Below are positions 60,966 to 64,000 of a DNA stretch of 64,000 nucleotides, piece by piece. Position 1 is the stretch's first letter, and the number at the start of each line of letters is the position of its first letter. The stretch is from an uncultured Bacilli bacterium (GTDB lineage: Bacteria > Bacillota_I > Bacilli_A > RFN20 > CAG-449), in the NCBI GenBank assembly GCA_947632435.1, contig CANRPC010000005.1:1-64000 (forward strand). Reading direction: 5' to 3'. A program made the position numbers and the translations under genes. Under the pieces are notes generated by a model, which saw nothing but the letters and a program-made list of their open reading frames with translations, was not told the origin of the DNA and searched no databases.

Positions 60966-61566
60966 TAAACTAAAACAAGTTCTAAAATTTATCTTTGTTA
61001 ATCATCTTTATATAATGCCTCTTCTTTTTATCATAGATATTATATCGAAGTTTTCTATGGAAGCATTGCTTTTATCTCATGGAGGTAAAATTGAAGTTAT
61101 AAAAGGATTTTTCGCATTTGAACTTGTTTATAATCCAGGAAGTTTTTCGGGATTTTTAGGTAATATTCCTTATGGAACATTTATTTTGATGTGTCTTTCC
61201 ATTATTGGAGGGGTTATAGCAATAATTTATTTTGTTAAGCATTTTAAAACTATGAACATTATAACTCGTATTGCTTTATATTTATTAATACCTGGTTGCT
61301 TTGGCAATATGTTTGATAGATTTTTGAAAGTTATTAATGTTAAAGAGGGAGTGATTGATTTTTTATCATTCAATCTTCCTCTTATTGGTCCTTTTCCTGT
61401 TTTTAATTTTGCGGATATTTGTCTAACTATTGCGATGTTTTTAATCTTATTTTCTTTGCTATATGAAGAAATAATTAAAGATAAAAAAACTAAAAAAGAA
61501 GAATTAAATTCAGATAAATCTATCACTGAAATATATAATGAAAGTACCTCAAAAGATGAAAAGTAA
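60958..61566 (+). CDS. lspA: lipoprotein signal peptidase
   Basis: YNPGSFSGFLG, GNMFDRFL, FPVFNFADICLTI. Confidence 0.93.
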   Translation: MNNKLKQVLKFIFVNHLYIMPLLFIIDIISKFSMEALLLSHGGKIEVIKGFFAFELVYNPGSFSGFLGNIPYGTFILMCLSIIGGVIAIIYFVKHFKTMNIITRIALYLLIPGCFGNMFDRFLKVINVKEGVIDFLSFNLPLIGPFPVFNFADICLTIAMFLILFSLLYEEIIKDKKTKKEELNSDKSITEIYNESTSKDEK

Positions 61567-62470
61567 ATTTATTGTTAATGAAAATAATGTAAATGAAAGA
61601 CTAGATGTTTTTCTTTTTAAAGAATTAAAAGATAAATCTCGTTCTTATATTCAGAAAACGATTTTAGAAAACAAAGTATTAGTAAATGATAAAACGATAA
61701 AACCATCTTATAAAGTTCAACTTAATGATGTAATTAGTTATGAAGATTTAGAAATTAAAGAAATTAAAATTACTGCTAACGATTTACCTTTAGATATTAT
61801 TTATGAAGATGATTCACTTCTTGTAATTAATAAAAAAAGAGGTATGGTTGTTCATCCTTCAAATGGTCATTATGATGGTGATACTTTAGTTAATGCTTTA
61901 ATGTTTCATAAAGAGAATTTATCTTCGATTAATGGGGTTATACGTCCTGGAATAGTTCATAGAATTGATAAAGATACTTCAGGATTAATTGTTGTTGCAA
62001 AAACAGATGAAGCTCATTTATTTTTACAAGCTCAATTAAAAGATAAGACTATGTATCGAGAATATTATGCACTTTGTTACAATTTAATTCCTAATGAAGA
62101 TTTGATTATTAAAGCACCAATTGGAAAAGATAAAAAAGATAGATTAAAAATGGCTGTTGATCCTTATAATGGCAAAGAAGCAATTACCCATGTGCATGTA
62201 ATTAAGCGTTATAAAAATGCTACTTTGGTTTCTTGCCGTTTGGAAACTGGAAGAACTCATCAAATAAGAGTACATTTATCTTATATTAAACATCCGATAA
62301 TTGGTGATAATTTATATGGACCAAAAAGCAAACATTATACTTTGCTTGGCCAAATGCTTCATGCTTATAAATTAAGCTTTATTCATCCTAAAACAAATCA
62401 AAGAGTAACTTTTACTTGTGATGTTGATGATGAATTTAAAAAAGTTCAAGAAATTTTAGAAAAGGAATAA
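61538..62470 (+). CDS. rluD: RluD-type 23S rRNA pseudouridine synthase
   Basis: S4 domain, GIVHRIDKDTSGLIVVAKT. Confidence 0.94.
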   Translation: MKVPQKMKSKFIVNENNVNERLDVFLFKELKDKSRSYIQKTILENKVLVNDKTIKPSYKVQLNDVISYEDLEIKEIKITANDLPLDIIYEDDSLLVINKKRGMVVHPSNGHYDGDTLVNALMFHKENLSSINGVIRPGIVHRIDKDTSGLIVVAKTDEAHLFLQAQLKDKTMYREYYALCYNLIPNEDLIIKAPIGKDKKDRLKMAVDPYNGKEAITHVHVIKRYKNATLVSCRLETGRTHQIRVHLSYIKHPIIGDNLYGPKSKHYTLLGQMLHAYKLSFIHPKTNQRVTFTCDVDDEFKKVQEILEKE

Positions 62471-62472
62471 AA

Positions 62473-63369
62473 TTAAATTAAATCTTTTACATTTTTAAAA
62501 TTTAATTTTGCTACTTCTTCAAGTTTATTTAAATCATATTTTTCAAGAAAAAGTTTAAGAAATTCATCACATTTTTTATTCGCACCTTTAGGAAAAGCTA
62601 AATTATATTCTTGGCACATATTTTCCCAATATTTTAAAAACGAATAACGAGATATCATACTAGCTAAAGCAACGGAAGGAAATTTGCTTTCTCCTTTAAT
62701 GAAAAAATTAATTCCTTCGATTGCTTTTTCATTTGCTTTATTTAAATAATTATAAAAAAGATTAACTTCACAAAATTGATCAATATAAATATTTTTATAG
62801 GCAATTTTTTTTGCTAAAGATTTTAAGGCTCTATTGTGAAAAATGGCTTTTATTGCATTCAAAGAATATCCTTTTTTAATTAATTCATTATATTGTTTAG
62901 GTTTTATGGTATATTTAGAAAATGTTAAAAAAGGTATTATTTTTTCACAAATTTTTATAATATTTTCATCGCTTAATTTCTTGCTATCATCAATATGGTA
63001 AGTTTTTAATATTTCTTCAATTTCTTTTCCATAATAACATGCGGTTATTACAATAGGACCAAAAAGATCTCCAGTTCCTACTTCATCGGAACCAATTTGT
63101 TCTTCTTTATCGATAAAATATGTTTTTTCTTTTACTTTTTGTTCTTTTAAAATAGCATCAGGGAAAAATTTTTTAGCTAAAGAAAGAGCATTATCACCTT
63201 GAAAAGAAATTTTATATCCCTTTTTTGATTGATAAATTAATATTTTTACATTATTTTCTTCCGCGGCAAAAATAAGATAATCGCCTTTAAATGGAATCAT
63301 TTTATCTTTATAAAAATCAATAAATTTATTTTTTTCTTCTTCTAAAATTTCTCTTGTAACATATTCCAT
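62473..63369 (-). CDS. rnhC: ribonuclease HIII
   Basis: IGSDEVGTGDLFGPIVITACY. Confidence 0.95.
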   Translation of the reverse strand: MEYVTREILEEEKNKFIDFYKDKMIPFKGDYLIFAAEENNVKILIYQSKKGYKISFQGDNALSLAKKFFPDAILKEQKVKEKTYFIDKEEQIGSDEVGTGDLFGPIVITACYYGKEIEEILKTYHIDDSKKLSDENIIKICEKIIPFLTFSKYTIKPKQYNELIKKGYSLNAIKAIFHNRALKSLAKKIAYKNIYIDQFCEVNLFYNYLNKANEKAIEGINFFIKGESKFPSVALASMISRYSFLKYWENMCQEYNLAFPKGANKKCDEFLKLFLEKYDLNKLEEVAKLNFKNVKDLI

Positions 63370-63446
63370 TTTTCTTACCTATTTAATATTAACATAAATT
63401 AATGAAAATATTGAGAAAATAATGTTAAAATATAAATGGTGATTGT

Positions 63447-64000
63447 ATGAAAGACATTTATGAAAAACTTGAATTTTATAAAATCAAAGATAAATTAAAA
63501 CAATATGTACATTGTGAATTAGCTCTTTATTATGTTCAAAATTTAAAAATGCTTTCTAAAGATGCTTTAGAATATGCATTAAAAGAACTTAATGAGGCTT
63601 CTATGTATGCTTCTAATTATAAAGGAATAGTAATATATCAAATAAAAAATATTATGAATGATTTATCATTGCTTTTAAAAGAAGGTAATGCTAATATTGA
63701 ATTTTTTTATACAGTTTCTTTAATGTTAGAAAATGTTTATCAAATAAAAAAAGATTATATCAAAGAAGAAAGATTTGCTATTTTAAATTCTCATATTGAT
63801 AATTTAAAGAATTTAGAGTCATTAAAAAATCGTATTGATTCCATTATAAGTAATGATTTATCTATTTATGATCATGCTTCTAATCAATTATATTCTTTAA
63901 GAAATCAGATAAAAAAAGAAGAGGCTTCACAAAGTAAAATTTTATCTTCATTGATGAATAAATATCGCGCTTATTTAAATGATGAAAGAATGGCTTTAAG
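63447..64000 (+). CDS. mutS2: MutS2 N-terminal part, runs off the window
   Basis: ATG at 63447; MKDIYEKLEFYKIKDKLKQYV...NQLYSLRNQIKKEEASQSKILSSLMNKY resembles the MutS2 N-terminus; follows rnhC. Confidence 0.8.
   Translation, partial: MKDIYEKLEFYKIKDKLKQYVHCELALYYVQNLKMLSKDALEYALKELNEASMYASNYKGIVIYQIKNIMNDLSLLLKEGNANIEFFYTVSLMLENVYQIKKDYIKEERFAILNSHIDNLKNLESLKNRIDSIISNDLSIYDHASNQLYSLRNQIKKEEASQSKILSSLMNKYRAYLNDERMAL

Noticed and set aside
1-64000. Mollicutes-type TGA=Trp code
   Set aside because: gpr, pepV and the YgjP-like gene end at TGA, and conserved Trp residues use TGG.
1-64000. CRISPR array, transposon or prophage
   Set aside because: No spaced direct repeats, transposase/integrase, or phage structural genes seen.

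Overview
AT-rich Bacillota (Bacilli/Erysipelotrichia/RF39-like by gene content, inferred) chromosomal window using the standard code (TGA ends gpr and pepV). Most of it is housekeeping: rpsD, pnp, mreB, rpsO, ribF-truB, glmM-glmU, rpsT, fmt, trmB, dxs, murC, ackA, glgB-glgP, T-box-ileS, lspA, rluD, rnhC and the start of mutS2. There are four minus-strand tRNAs (Cys, Arg, Pro, Ala). A capsule/exopolysaccharide operon runs wzz-cpsD-cpsB, a ManA-GMD fusion, two GTs, a Wzy-like protein, a lipoprotein and a sugar mutase. No CRISPR array, transposon or prophage was seen. Best leads: (1) a Spo0A homologue whose phospho-acceptor Asp56 is Asn, plus two perfect Spo0A boxes (TTTTTTGTCGAAAATT) upstream of the capsule operon and between an ECF-like sigma gene and murC, suggesting a phosphorylation-independent Spo0A regulon; (2) a complete guanine-class purine riboswitch with terminator and visible antiterminator in front of a secreted OB-fold-like protein; (3) an unannotated sRNA candidate between ribF and rpsO with two hairpins sharing the loop UGUAGU and a palindrome across its promoter; (4) a ManA-GMD fusion with replaced GMD catalytic residues; (5) a 45-aa peptide gene absent from the ORF track.
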